A stretch of DNA of 64,000 nt from NCBI GenBank assembly GCA_900549825.1, contig URQB01000002.1, forward strand, positions 124,001-188,000. The letters are read 5' to 3'. Positions within the stretch are counted from its first letter, which is position 1, and each line of letters starts with the position of its first letter. The position numbers and the translations under genes were made by a program. Of the stretch, positions 9,722 to 17,629 are shown piece by piece. The notes under the pieces are model-generated. The model was not told the origin of the DNA and ran no database searches. It saw only the letters and a list, made by a program, of their open reading frames with translations. This DNA comes from an uncultured Oscillospiraceae bacterium (GTDB lineage Bacteria > Bacillota > Clostridia > Oscillospirales > Acutalibacteraceae).

Positions 9722-10774
9722 ATGTATAAAAAATTTGTACGCAATACGCTGGCCCTTGCCGTCGCTCTGTTGGTCATATGCGGTTCGGCCGTGTTTCTGA
9801 TTGATCCGTATTATCATTATCATGCGCCCTGGTTTGGCCTGCGGGCGACTCCCTTTCAGGAGAGGTACTGCAACCCGGGGCTTGCGGAGCAGTTTGATTA
9901 TGACAGTGTCATTATCGGCTCTTCCATGACGGAGAATTTCCGGGCTTCTTGGTTTGACAGTGCCTTTGGCTGCAAAACGCTCAAGCTCTCCTATTCCGGT
10001 GCACGCTCCATCAATACCCGGACGATTATGGAGAAGGTTTTTGCGCATGGCGGTATTCAAAACGTATTTTTTGGGCTCGATACCGCTATGCTGACAAGTG
10101 AAGTCGATTTCACACAGTTTGAAGTGCCGGAATATCTGTATGACGGGATAGGCCTGAATGACGTCAATTATCTTCTGAATAAAGATATTCTGTTCGGAGA
10201 TACGGTCAAAACCCTTCAGCGGCAGGATACTTTCAGCTTCGACGATATGTATGTGTGGGAGAAAAACTATACGTTTTCCGAAGAAGAGGTGCTGCACGGC
10301 AAGCAGGCCTATGTGAAACTGAGGCCGAAAACGGTAAAGGGGCCGATCGAAAAGACCGCGCTTTTACGCACGAGCCGTGCCAATCTGGAGCAAAATATTT
10401 TGCCCTTTATCCAGCAGCATCCGGATACCACCTTTTATCTCTTCGTGCCGCCTTACAGTATCCTATTTTGGGATATGGAGCATCGTAAGGGAGAAACGGA
10501 TGCGTTGCTCTACATGCTGGCAGATACAGCAGAGCAGCTTTTGGACTACCCCAATGTAAAGCTGTTTTATTATCAGAATGTGGAAGAGATTGTAGCGGAT
10601 TTAAATCACTATAAAGACTATTCGCACTATTCGTCGGATGTGAACCGGTATATTGTTCAAAGCATGAAGGATGGTACGCATCAGATAACAAAAGAAAATT
10701 ATCGTTCGGAGCTTCAAAAAATGAAGAATCTGGCGGAAAGCTTTGACTACGAGCAGTTTTTCACTGAATCCTAA
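9722..10774 (+). CDS. SGNH/AlgX-AlgJ-like partner of MBOAT acyltransferase
   Basis: A 350-residue exported or membrane-anchored protein. An N-terminal hydrophobic segment (residues 9-28) acts as signal or anchor. SGNH-type features follow: the block I-like VIIGSSMTENFR near residue 64, with the nucleophile-position serine, and a C-terminal block with D and H (YKDYSHYSSDVN near 298-309). Proteins of this kind are encoded next to MBOAT genes and complete transfer of the acyl group outside the cell. The gene starts 11 bases after the MBOAT stop with AGGAGAAAG as ribosome site, so the two form an operon. The substrate is not known. Confidence 0.75.
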   Translation: MYKKFVRNTLALAVALLVICGSAVFLIDPYYHYHAPWFGLRATPFQERYCNPGLAEQFDYDSVIIGSSMTENFRASWFDSAFGCKTLKLSYSGARSINTRTIMEKVFAHGGIQNVFFGLDTAMLTSEVDFTQFEVPEYLYDGIGLNDVNYLLNKDILFGDTVKTLQRQDTFSFDDMYVWEKNYTFSEEEVLHGKQAYVKLRPKTVKGPIEKTALLRTSRANLEQNILPFIQQHPDTTFYLFVPPYSILFWDMEHRKGETDALLYMLADTAEQLLDYPNVKLFYYQNVEEIVADLNHYKDYSHYSSDVNRYIVQSMKDGTHQITKENYRSELQKMKNLAESFDYEQFFTES

Positions 10775-10802
10775 CGATATATGCCATGCGCTTTATAAGA
10801 GG

Positions 10803-10839
10803 GCCGCAGCGTTCCAGACTTGGGGACGCGCGGCTTTTT
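10803..10839 (+). terminator. terminator of acyltransferase operon
   Basis: GC-rich imperfect stem (GCCGC-A-GCGTTCC against GGGGACGC-GCGGC) followed by five T. It lies 28 bases beyond the SGNH-like gene. Confidence 0.7.
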
Positions 10840-10917
10840 CTCTTTTTACAATGGGGCCGCTAAAAGGAGGAGGCAATGCCGTTTTCGTCAGGCTTGAGAA
10901 ATGAAACAGACTGCAAC

Positions 10918-10959
10918 GGCACCTGCGAAGCATAAGAAAGCCCGCAGGTGCCTTTTGGT
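10918..10959. terminator. second hairpin terminator between convergent genes
   Basis: A perfect 9-bp stem (GGCACCTGC / GCAGGTGCC) with a T-rich tail on the plus strand (TTTTGGTTTT). It could back up the first terminator, and could also act on the minus-strand XRE gene that ends at 10979. A short frame (ATG 10876, nine codons, with an AGGAGGAGG site) lies before it and is not called as a gene. Confidence 0.65.
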
Positions 10960-10978
10960 TTTGCTTTTTGATCCATAG

Positions 10979-11215
10979 TCAGGGAAGGCTGTTATCCGAT
11001 TGCGAATTGTCTGGCTCCTCTACATATTCCATGATATCTCCAGGTTGGCAGTAAAGCGCTCGGCATACCTTGCAGAGCGTGTCCGTCGTGACGGAGGAAT
11101 TGTTCCGCATGCTTTTGATGGTTGCGTCGGCTAATCCGGTCATTTTTTTCAGGCGATAGAGGCTGATGCCCTGTTCCTTTAAAAGAAAGAAGAACTTTGT
11201 ATAAACGATTGCCAT
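10979..11215 (-). CDS. small XRE/Cro-type transcriptional regulator
   Basis: A 78-residue protein that is essentially one helix-turn-helix domain: LLKEQGISLYRLKKMTGLADATIKSM is the recognition region, followed by LCKVCRALYCQPGDIMEY, typical of the YozG/Cro group. Start ATG 11215 is preferred over 11221 because the GGGAGG site would sit only one base before the first ATG. A 20-base AT-rich imperfect palindrome lies 11 bases upstream of the start and could be the autoregulatory operator. Target genes are unknown; the divergent RNA candidate beside it is one possibility. Confidence 0.85.
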   Translation of the reverse strand: MAIVYTKFFFLLKEQGISLYRLKKMTGLADATIKSMRNNSSVTTDTLCKVCRALYCQPGDIMEYVEEPDNSQSDNSLP

Positions 11216-11226
11216 TCCCATGCCTC

Positions 11227-11246
11227 CCTTATATAGTATATATAGG
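11227..11246. promoter_or_regulatory. AT-rich palindrome, possible operator of the XRE gene
   Basis: CCTTATATA-G-TATATATAGG is an imperfect dyad overlapping a TATACT -10-like sequence for the minus strand. Position and symmetry suit autoregulation, but AT-rich dyads are common by chance. Confidence 0.35.
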
Positions 11247-11314
11247 GAAGATAACCTTTAAAAGTCCAATAAAAATTAGCTTAAAAAATATAGAATGATT
11301 TTTTATAAAAAAGC

Positions 11315-11342
11315 TTGAATTTATAAAACGTTATTCTATACT
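11315..11342 (+). promoter_or_regulatory. promoter of the RNA candidate, inside an inverted repeat
   Basis: TTGAAT (11315-11320), a 16-base spacer, TATACT (11337-11342). The -10 box is part of a perfect inverted repeat TCTATACT-N6-AGTATAGA (11335-11356), which could bind a repressor. Confidence 0.5.
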
Positions 11343-11348
11343 AAGGTC

Positions 11349-11512
11349 AGTATAGAGACAACTCTCTTGGTTTACCACGGTAGGAAGCGACAGCTGGCTT
11401 TGTTCTCAACAGGGGAAACGAGGGCAAAGCAGGCTGTCTCATTCTCTTCAAAAGGCATTATTGCGAAAAAAACCCGCGTATCTCCGCAAGAGGAGGCATA
11501 CGCGGGTTTTTC
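11349..11512 (+). ncRNA. candidate structured small RNA, about 160 nt
   Basis: The segment has its own promoter-like sequence and ends in a strong terminator, but contains no credible coding frame. It includes a long imperfect hairpin at 11389-11440: GACAGC pairs with GCTGTC, then CTTTG with CAAAG, then TCTC with GAGG around an A- and G-rich loop. A second small hairpin (AGAG-ACAA-CTCT) lies at the 5' end. I could not match it to a riboswitch or housekeeping RNA class I know. It could instead be a leader for a lost gene. Expression is inferred only. Confidence 0.4.
11466..11511. terminator. bidirectional terminator
   Basis: A perfect stem (ACCCGCGTA / TACGCGGGT) flanked by A6 on one side and T5 on the other, so it can end the uronate operon on the minus strand and the RNA candidate on the plus strand. 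Confidence 0.85.
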
Positions 11513-11576
11513 AGCTTGCTCCGCCGGGGGTCCGTAGATATCCTTTGGGCAGTAGGCTCCGAAACGGTACGGTTTT

Positions 11577-12242
11577 TTAGGCGCAGAAGGGTCCGTTCAT
11601 TTGTGCGCGCGCCTGGCGGATATTTTCCACAAAACGGCGGCCGATATCCGTGATCTTCTGATAATCGCCTGTTTTCGCCCCGGCGGTCAGAGAGCTTCCC
11701 GCGCCGACGGCGACCGCGCCTGCCTTGATCCAATCGGCCACGTTATCTACATCCACGCCGCCGGTCGGCATCATTTTCGCGTAGGGGATCGGGCCGCGGA
11801 TGGCTTTGATGATCTTCGGGCCGAATACGTCGCCGGGGAAAACCTTGAGGATATCAGCGCCAGCCTCCATCGCCATGACTGCCTCGCGCACGGTCATCAC
11901 GCCGGGCATGATGGGCACGCGGTAGTGATTGCAGAGCTTGACCGTTTCCGGGTCAAAATAGGGGGAGACGACATACTGCGCGCCGTTGAGAATGGCGATG
12001 CGCGCCGTCGCCGCGTCCATGACGGTACCCGCGCCAAGGATGATGCCGCCATCCGCATAGCGCTTGGCAAGGTCGGCGATGACCCTGTCGGCCTGCGGGA
12101 CGGTGAAGGTCAGCTCGATTGCCGCTACACCGCCCTCCATGCATGCATCCGCGATGCGGACGGCCTGCTCGCTCGTCTCCGCCCGGACGACGGCGACGAT
12201 ACCCGCTTCCTGGATGCGGGTCAATACGGTTTCTTTATCCAT
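11577..12242 (-). CDS. eda: 2-keto-3-deoxy-6-phosphogluconate aldolase
   Basis: A 221-residue class I aldolase that splits KDPG to pyruvate and glyceraldehyde 3-phosphate. The Schiff-base lysine is K133 in ADILKVFPGD, and the catalytic glutamate is E43 in AAIELTFT; GAGTVMD (70-76) and MPTGGVD line the phosphate site. Length is normal for the KDPG/KHG family. It is the last gene of the seven-gene minus-strand operon, directly after the KDG kinase that makes its substrate, which favours KDPG over 4-hydroxy-2-oxoglutarate as substrate. Confidence 0.93.
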   Translation of the reverse strand: MDKETVLTRIQEAGIVAVVRAETSEQAVRIADACMEGGVAAIELTFTVPQADRVIADLAKRYADGGIILGAGTVMDAATARIAILNGAQYVVSPYFDPETVKLCNHYRVPIMPGVMTVREAVMAMEAGADILKVFPGDVFGPKIIKAIRGPIPYAKMMPTGGVDVDNVADWIKAGAVAVGAGSSLTAGAKTGDYQKITDIGRRFVENIRQARAQMNGPFCA

Positions 12243-12278
12243 TGCAATCAGTCCTTTTTCATTCGTAGAATAAACGGG

Positions 12279-13376
12279 TTATCTCTGCACCCGCGCGCCC
12301 GCGCCTTTCATGACGTTTTGAACCTCTTTGAGGCTCGCCATGGAGGTGTCGCCCGGTGTCGTCATGGCGAGCGCGCCGTGCGCAACGCCAAAGTTGACCG
12401 CCTGCTGCGCGTCGCCCGTGGTCATCAGCCCATAGATCAGGCCGGATGCGAAGCTGTCGCCGCCGCCAACGCGGTCGTAAATTTCAAGCCCCGGCAGGTC
12501 GAGCCCGCGGTAAAGCTGCCCATCCGCCCAGCAAATCGCGCTCCAGTCGTTAACCGTGGCGGTTTTGACGGCGCGCAGGGTGGTGGCGACCACCTTGAAA
12601 TTCGGGTAGACCTTGACGGCCTCTTCGATCATTCTACCGTAGCCTTCGATGCTCAGCGTTTTCAGGCTCGCGTCGTTGCCCGGCACCTCAAAGCCGAGGC
12701 AGGCGGTAAAATCCTCCTCGTTGCCGATCATCACGTCGACATATTTTGCAAGCTCACGGTTGACCTCCTGCGCCTTCTCCTGTCCGCCGATCTCCTTCCA
12801 GAGGGAGGGGCGGTAGTTTAAGTCGTAGGAGACGACGGTGCCCCACTTTTTTGCGGCCTTCACGGCCTCCAGCACGACCTGCGCCGTGGTTTCGGAAAGG
12901 GCCGCGAAAATACCGCCCGTGTGCAGCCAGCGCGCGCCGAGGCGGCCGAAGACGAAATCCCAGTCAATGTCGCCGGGCTTGAGCTGCGAAGCCGCGGTAT
13001 GCCCGCGGTCCGATACGCCGACCGCGCCGCGGATGCCGAAGCCGCGCTCCGTGAAATTCAGGCCGTTGCGCACATTGCGGCCGATGCCGTCATAGGCCTT
13101 CCATTCGATCAGGGAGGTGTCAACGCCGCCCTGTAAAATGAAATCCTCTATGAGACGGCCCACTTCATTGTCGGCAAGAGCGGTCACCACCGCCGTATGC
13201 AGGCCGAAGCAGCGCCGGAGCCCACGCGCGACGTTGTATTCGCCGCCGCCCTCCCAGGCGCGGAAGGTGCGCGCGGTTTTGATGCGCCCGTCGCCCGGGT
13301 CGAGGCGAAGCATGACTTCGCCGAGGGAAATTTCGTCAAACAGGCAATCCTGCTTGGCGCGAAGATTCAAATCCAT
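12279..13376 (-). CDS. kdgK: 2-keto-3-deoxygluconate kinase (PfkB/ribokinase family)
   Basis: A 365-residue PfkB-family sugar kinase that phosphorylates KDG to KDPG. The family signatures are the N-terminal glycine patch (WEGGGEYNVARGLRR near residues 36-50) and the C-terminal DRVGGGDSFASGLIYGL, whose aspartate is the catalytic base. The start at 13376 is chosen because AAAGGATGG lies upstream; the longer frame overlaps the SDR gene. Placement between the SDR fructuronate reductase and eda makes KDG the likely substrate. It is longer than many KdgK proteins by an N-terminal extension. Confidence 0.9.
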   Translation of the reverse strand: MDLNLRAKQDCLFDEISLGEVMLRLDPGDGRIKTARTFRAWEGGGEYNVARGLRRCFGLHTAVVTALADNEVGRLIEDFILQGGVDTSLIEWKAYDGIGRNVRNGLNFTERGFGIRGAVGVSDRGHTAASQLKPGDIDWDFVFGRLGARWLHTGGIFAALSETTAQVVLEAVKAAKKWGTVVSYDLNYRPSLWKEIGGQEKAQEVNRELAKYVDVMIGNEEDFTACLGFEVPGNDASLKTLSIEGYGRMIEEAVKVYPNFKVVATTLRAVKTATVNDWSAICWADGQLYRGLDLPGLEIYDRVGGGDSFASGLIYGLMTTGDAQQAVNFGVAHGALAMTTPGDTSMASLKEVQNVMKGAGARVQR

Positions 13377-13410
13377 TGTCAACCATCCTTTGCCGAAAAA
13401 ATGTTTGTGT

Positions 13411-14262
13411 TTATACGCCGGAATAGGCTGAGAAGCCGCCGTCCACCGGGACGATGATGCCGGTGACGAAGCTTGCGTACGCTTCGTCACAGAGATAGAG
13501 CAGCGTACCCGTCAGATCTTCCGGCACGCCGAAGCGCCTGAGCGGCGTATGGGAGAGGATTTTCTCGCTGCGGGGGGTGAGGGAACCATCCTCGTTATAG
13601 AGCAGCGTTTTATTCTGATTGGTGGAGAAGAAGCCGGGTGCGATGGCGTTGACGCGGATGCCCACGTCCGCAAAGTGCACGGCCATGAACTGCGTGAAGT
13701 TCGAAACAGCCGCCTTTGCCGCCGAATAGGCCGGGATTTTGGTCAGGGGCCGGTAGGCGTTCATGGAGGACACGTTGACGATGCATGCATTCTCCCTGCC
13801 GACCATGTCCTTTGCAAAGGCCTGTGTCGTCAGCAGCGTGCCGAGAAAATTCAGGTTGAAGACGAATTCGATGCCCTTGGGATCGAGGTCGAAGAAGGTC
13901 TTCACACCCTCCGCCTTCTGTTTTAGATCTTCGAGCTCGAGCGTTTCCTTCGTCGTCGTGCCGAGCGGGGAGTTGCCGCCCGCGCCGTTTAAGAGAATAT
14001 CGCAGGCGCCGAAGGTATCGTTGACCGTCTGGCGCGCCTGTTCGAGGCTCTCCGCGCTGAGTACATCGCACGCGATGCCGATGGATTCGCCGCCCGCCGC
14101 TGTGATCTCGTCGGCGACGGTCTGCGCCGACTCTTTGCGGATATCGAGCACCGCAACCTTTACGCCGGACGCGGCCAGATCCTTTGCAAAGCCGCTGCAC
14201 AATACTCCGCCGCCACCGGTGACGACGGCCACGCGGCCCTTCAAATTCTCATGCTGAATCAT
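13411..14262 (-). CDS. SDR-type D-mannonate oxidoreductase (fructuronate reductase)
   Basis: A 283-residue short-chain dehydrogenase/reductase. The cofactor motif is VVTGGGGVLCSGFA (near residues 14-27); the catalytic set is S in NVSSMNAY with the YSAAKAA motif; NGAGGNSP is the structural NAG-like motif. This SDR branch replaces the larger UxuB polyol-dehydrogenase enzyme in Firmicutes and interconverts fructuronate and mannonate with NAD(P)H. It lies between uxuA and kdgK, as expected. ATG 14262 is favoured over GTG 14271 because AAAGG is correctly spaced only for the former. Specificity is inferred from context. Confidence 0.85.
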   Translation of the reverse strand: MIQHENLKGRVAVVTGGGGVLCSGFAKDLAASGVKVAVLDIRKESAQTVADEITAAGGESIGIACDVLSAESLEQARQTVNDTFGACDILLNGAGGNSPLGTTTKETLELEDLKQKAEGVKTFFDLDPKGIEFVFNLNFLGTLLTTQAFAKDMVGRENACIVNVSSMNAYRPLTKIPAYSAAKAAVSNFTQFMAVHFADVGIRVNAIAPGFFSTNQNKTLLYNEDGSLTPRSEKILSHTPLRRFGVPEDLTGTLLYLCDEAYASFVTGIIVPVDGGFSAYSGV

Positions 14263-14296
14263 GTGATACACCCTTTCTGAATGGTTTTACGGAACA

Positions 14297-15358
14297 TTAT
14301 CTGCTTTTGGAAACAGCCTCCCAAAGGCCGTTTAAATACGCCGCGCCCAGCGCACGGTCATAGAGGCCGTAGCCCGGGCGGGCTACTTCATTCCAGAGCA
14401 TACGCCCGTGGTCGGGGCGGATATAGCCGTCAAAGCCCACATCCTGCAGGGCCCTGACGATCTCATACAGATCGAGCGAGCCGTCCGCCGAGAGGTGGGA
14501 GGTCTCGTGAAAGCGCCTGCCCTCGACCTTTACATTGCGCAGGTGTGCAAAATAGATGCGGTTCCCAACCTCGCGGATCATGGCGGGCAGGTCGTTGTCT
14601 TTACTTGCGCCGAGCGAGCCCGTGCAGAAGGTCAGGCCGTTGCAGGGGCTGTCGACGAGCTTTAAAAAGCGGCGCAGCGCCTTGATATCCGTGATGATGC
14701 GCGGCAGGCCGAAGATGCCCCATGGCGGATCGTCCGGGTGGATCGCCATTTTGACGCCGCATTCCTCGCAGACGGGGATGATCTCCTCCAGAAAATGCTG
14801 GAGATTACGCCAAAGGTCTTCGTCCGTCACGCCCCTGTATTTCTGAAACAGCTCTTTGATCTCGCCCATGCGCTCTGTTTCCCAGCCGGGCATGGCGTAG
14901 CCGTTGGAATTCTCGTCAATTTCGCGGAACATATCCTCCGGACTTTTGCCCTCGATCTGCGCGCCGTCGTAGGACAGGCAGGTAGCGCCGTCTCCCATCA
15001 GCATGGCGAGATCGGTGCGCGTCCAGTCGAAGATGGGCATGAAGTTATAGCAGATCACCTTCACGCCGGCCTTTGCCAGGTTGCGGATCGAGGTTTTGTA
15101 GGCTTCGATATACTGCTCGGCGGAAGGCGCGCCCAATTTGATATCCTCATGGACGTTGACACTCTCGATGCATTCCATCGTGAGCCCTGCGGCCTCGATT
15201 TCCGCTTTCATCTTCAAAATGCGGTCGAGCGGCCAGGGCTCTCCCGCGGGCAGGTCGTGCAGGGCGGGCACTACGCCCGTCACGCCCGGCACCTGCCGGA
15301 TTTGTTCGAGCGTAACGGTGTCTTTTTCCGCGCCGAACCAGCGCATTGTCATTTGCAT
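14297..15358 (-). CDS. uxuA: mannonate dehydratase
   Basis: A 353-residue enzyme that dehydrates D-mannonate to 2-keto-3-deoxygluconate. UxuA family features are the N-terminal MRWFG, the metal-site region AIHPDDPPWGIFGLPRI, TGSLGAS, the HLRNVK segment and the final RPDHGRMLW motif. Length agrees with the family. ATG 15358 has AAAAAGGTG upstream. It is the central step of the operon: SDR reductase supplies mannonate, and KdgK and Eda use the product. Confidence 0.95.
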   Translation of the reverse strand: MQMTMRWFGAEKDTVTLEQIRQVPGVTGVVPALHDLPAGEPWPLDRILKMKAEIEAAGLTMECIESVNVHEDIKLGAPSAEQYIEAYKTSIRNLAKAGVKVICYNFMPIFDWTRTDLAMLMGDGATCLSYDGAQIEGKSPEDMFREIDENSNGYAMPGWETERMGEIKELFQKYRGVTDEDLWRNLQHFLEEIIPVCEECGVKMAIHPDDPPWGIFGLPRIITDIKALRRFLKLVDSPCNGLTFCTGSLGASKDNDLPAMIREVGNRIYFAHLRNVKVEGRRFHETSHLSADGSLDLYEIVRALQDVGFDGYIRPDHGRMLWNEVARPGYGLYDRALGAAYLNGLWEAVSKSR

Positions 15359-15381
15359 GCAATCACCTTTTTCTTTCATCT

Positions 15382-16407
15382 TTACATAATGGCCTCATCC
15401 AGATGGATGGCTTCATAATCGAGCCCGTTTTGCGCATACAGCGAAAAGAGCAGCCTGCTTGCGCTGGTCCCTTCCCATACGCCGATGGGAAACGGCTTTC
15501 CGCCCGGCGCAAGGGCGCGATAAAAGGCGTCGATCAGCCGCGCGTGGCTTGATCCCCAATAGGCCTTGCCCGGCGCTTTCTCCTCATCCCTGCATAAGAG
15601 CTCAATTTGATTGCCGGAAAGGCGGTAGAGCCTTGCGCCTTCCAGACGGAGTGTCTCCCGTTCGCAGGCGAGCTCCAGCAGGACGGGCGCGTCGTCCGCA
15701 TAGGCAGTTGTGGCGTAAAAGACGCCGGTAACGCCGCTTTGATACTGCAACAGGGCGCAGGCAGTATCCTCCACCTCTATGATGCCCTGCAAATGGTCAT
15801 TTACGATATGGCCCTGAATCGCCGCAATCTCTCCGCCGAGATGCCGCATTAAGTCGAGCGTGTGAATCGCCTGATTGGTCAAAACGCCGCCGCCCTCTTT
15901 TGCCAGCGTACCGCGCCAGCCGCTCTGCGTGTAATACGCTTCCTTCCGGCTCCAGGTGACAAAGGCGCGTATGGCCATCAGCTTACCGCCCACGCCGGAG
16001 AGCAGCCGCTCCTTCGCCACGGTTACGCAGGGATTAAAGCGGTTTTGGAAGCACACACCGTACTGTGCGGACGATTGTTCAGCCGCATCGATCAGCGCTG
16101 TGAGCTGATCCGGCGAGATCGCTGCGGGCTTTTCAGAGAGGACGTGGATTCCTCTTTGCAGCGATGCGATCGCCATCGGGACATGCAGGGAATGCGGCGT
16201 GCAAAGATGGATAACGTCCGGCCGCTCCCGGTCCATCAGTTCCAAGAAGCTTTGAAAGGGCTTGCCGCCGAAGCGCGCACAGAATGCTTCTGCCCGCTCC
16301 ATCCTGCAGTCGGCAGCAGCGGTCAGAAGCACATCTTCCCGCCGGCTAAGCGCAAGGCCATGCACCTGCGCGATATTGCCGCAGCCGATGATGGCAGCTT
16401 TTCGCAT
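15382..16407 (-). CDS. Gfo/Idh/MocA family oxidoreductase 1
   Basis: A 341-residue NAD(P)-dependent sugar or sugar-acid oxidoreductase. The Rossmann motif GCGNIAQVHG is at residues 8-17, the conserved EKPAA follows, and the C-terminal half is the usual open beta-sheet domain (GGGVLTNQAIHTLDL contains the conserved histidine). It is 24 bases from uxuA and 17 from the second Gfo/Idh gene, so all are co-transcribed. Two such enzymes side by side with a TIM-barrel epimerase suggest oxidation and re-reduction at one carbon of a sugar. The substrate is not identified. Confidence 0.85.
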   Translation of the reverse strand: MRKAAIIGCGNIAQVHGLALSRREDVLLTAAADCRMERAEAFCARFGGKPFQSFLELMDRERPDVIHLCTPHSLHVPMAIASLQRGIHVLSEKPAAISPDQLTALIDAAEQSSAQYGVCFQNRFNPCVTVAKERLLSGVGGKLMAIRAFVTWSRKEAYYTQSGWRGTLAKEGGGVLTNQAIHTLDLMRHLGGEIAAIQGHIVNDHLQGIIEVEDTACALLQYQSGVTGVFYATTAYADDAPVLLELACERETLRLEGARLYRLSGNQIELLCRDEEKAPGKAYWGSSHARLIDAFYRALAPGGKPFPIGVWEGTSASRLLFSLYAQNGLDYEAIHLDEAIM

Positions 16408-16424
16408 AAGAAACGTCCTTCCCG

Positions 16425-17600
16425 TCAGGAACCGAAGGTCCCTTCCACATTGAATACAATGGCCTTGCCGGGCTCCTTTTTGGCCTTGGAGGAGGCGATG
16501 CGCTTTTTCAGCTCCGCGGCGAATAAATCCTCGTCGAGCGGGAGGGTAACCGTGTCATTCAGCCAGGAGGAGAGGAACATCGCGTTAGAGAGCATCAGGC
16601 CGTTGATGCCCTCCTCCCCGCGCGCGATGAGCGGCTCGCCGCGCAGGATCGCCGCAGCAAAGGCCCGTAGGACGCCGTCGTGCTGCGGGTTTTCACCATC
16701 CGTCTCAATATGGATGAAATGACCGTCCATCCGGCCAAAGCCCTCCGGGCAGGTATCGATGAAATGCTGCTGGGCATCCTCCAGTTCATAGACGGAAAGC
16801 TTCCCGTTTTCGCAAAGGATCGTCGCCCGGTCGAGCACGATTTCAAAGCGGTTCGTGCCGGGATACTCTCCAGTGGTGGAGATAAAAACGCCGGTGGCGC
16901 CGTTTTCATATTCCACATAGGCGGTCACGTCGTCCTCCACCTCGATATCGTGAAAATGGCCCTCCTTGCAGAAGGCGCGCACCTTCAGGGGCATGCCGCA
17001 GATCCACTGCCACAGGTCGAGGTTGTGCGGGCACTGGTTTAAAAGCACGCCGCCGCCCTCACCTGCCCAGGTGGCGCGCCAGCCGCCGGAGTTGTAGTAG
17101 GACTGGCAGCGGAACCAGTCGGTGATGATCCAATTGGTGCGGCGGATCGCTCCGTATTTTCCGCTGGAAACGAGTTCCTTCATCTTGCGGTAAATATGAT
17201 TCGTGCGCTGGTTGAACATCACGGCGAAGATTTTGTCGCTCCTGGCCGCCACCTCGTTCATTTCGCGCACCTGCTTGGTGTAGACACCGGCGGGCTTTTC
17301 CGTGATCACGTGCAGATGGTGCGCGAGCGCCTCAATGACAAGCTGGGGGTGGTCGTAGTGCGGCGTGGCGATGATGACCGCGTCGCATAGCCTGCTCTCA
17401 AAAAGCGCCGTTGCGGTGGAAAAGGTTTCGATCGGTTGATTCACCTTCTGCGCCGCCTCCAGAGCTGCCTGAAGCCGCTGGGGATTGATATCCGCCACGG
17501 CAGTGACCTTCAGCTCCGGCACGTTGCCGTTGAGAATATGATTCAGATGGCCCGAGCCCATATTCCCCACACCGACGATACCAAAGCGTACCTGCTGCAT
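16425..17600 (-). CDS. Gfo/Idh/MocA family oxidoreductase 2
   Basis: A 391-residue paralogue of the neighbouring oxidoreductase. The N-terminal dinucleotide motif is VGVGNMGSGH (residues 9-18), EKPAGVYTKQ is the conserved lysine region, and GGGVLLNQCPHNLDLWQWI carries the catalytic-domain histidine. It is longer than gene 1 through an extended C-terminus (RIASSKAKKEPGK). An AGGAGG-like site precedes ATG 17600. It sits between the TIM-barrel gene and gene 1. A role in converting an imported uronide or keto-glycoside into the UxuA/SDR pathway is inference. Confidence 0.85.
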   Translation of the reverse strand: MQQVRFGIVGVGNMGSGHLNHILNGNVPELKVTAVADINPQRLQAALEAAQKVNQPIETFSTATALFESRLCDAVIIATPHYDHPQLVIEALAHHLHVITEKPAGVYTKQVREMNEVAARSDKIFAVMFNQRTNHIYRKMKELVSSGKYGAIRRTNWIITDWFRCQSYYNSGGWRATWAGEGGGVLLNQCPHNLDLWQWICGMPLKVRAFCKEGHFHDIEVEDDVTAYVEYENGATGVFISTTGEYPGTNRFEIVLDRATILCENGKLSVYELEDAQQHFIDTCPEGFGRMDGHFIHIETDGENPQHDGVLRAFAAAILRGEPLIARGEEGINGLMLSNAMFLSSWLNDTVTLPLDEDLFAAELKKRIASSKAKKEPGKAIVFNVEGTFGS

Positions 17601-17629
17601 AAGATTCCTCCTTTCCCAGTATGGATCTG

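Noticed and set aside
10876..10905. nine-codon frame with a good AGGAGGAGG site
   Set aside because: Too short to support as a gene; it lies between two terminators.
11601..12821. 406-codon frame opposite eda and kdgK
   Set aside because: Spans two real genes on the other strand, which is typical of antisense shadow frames.
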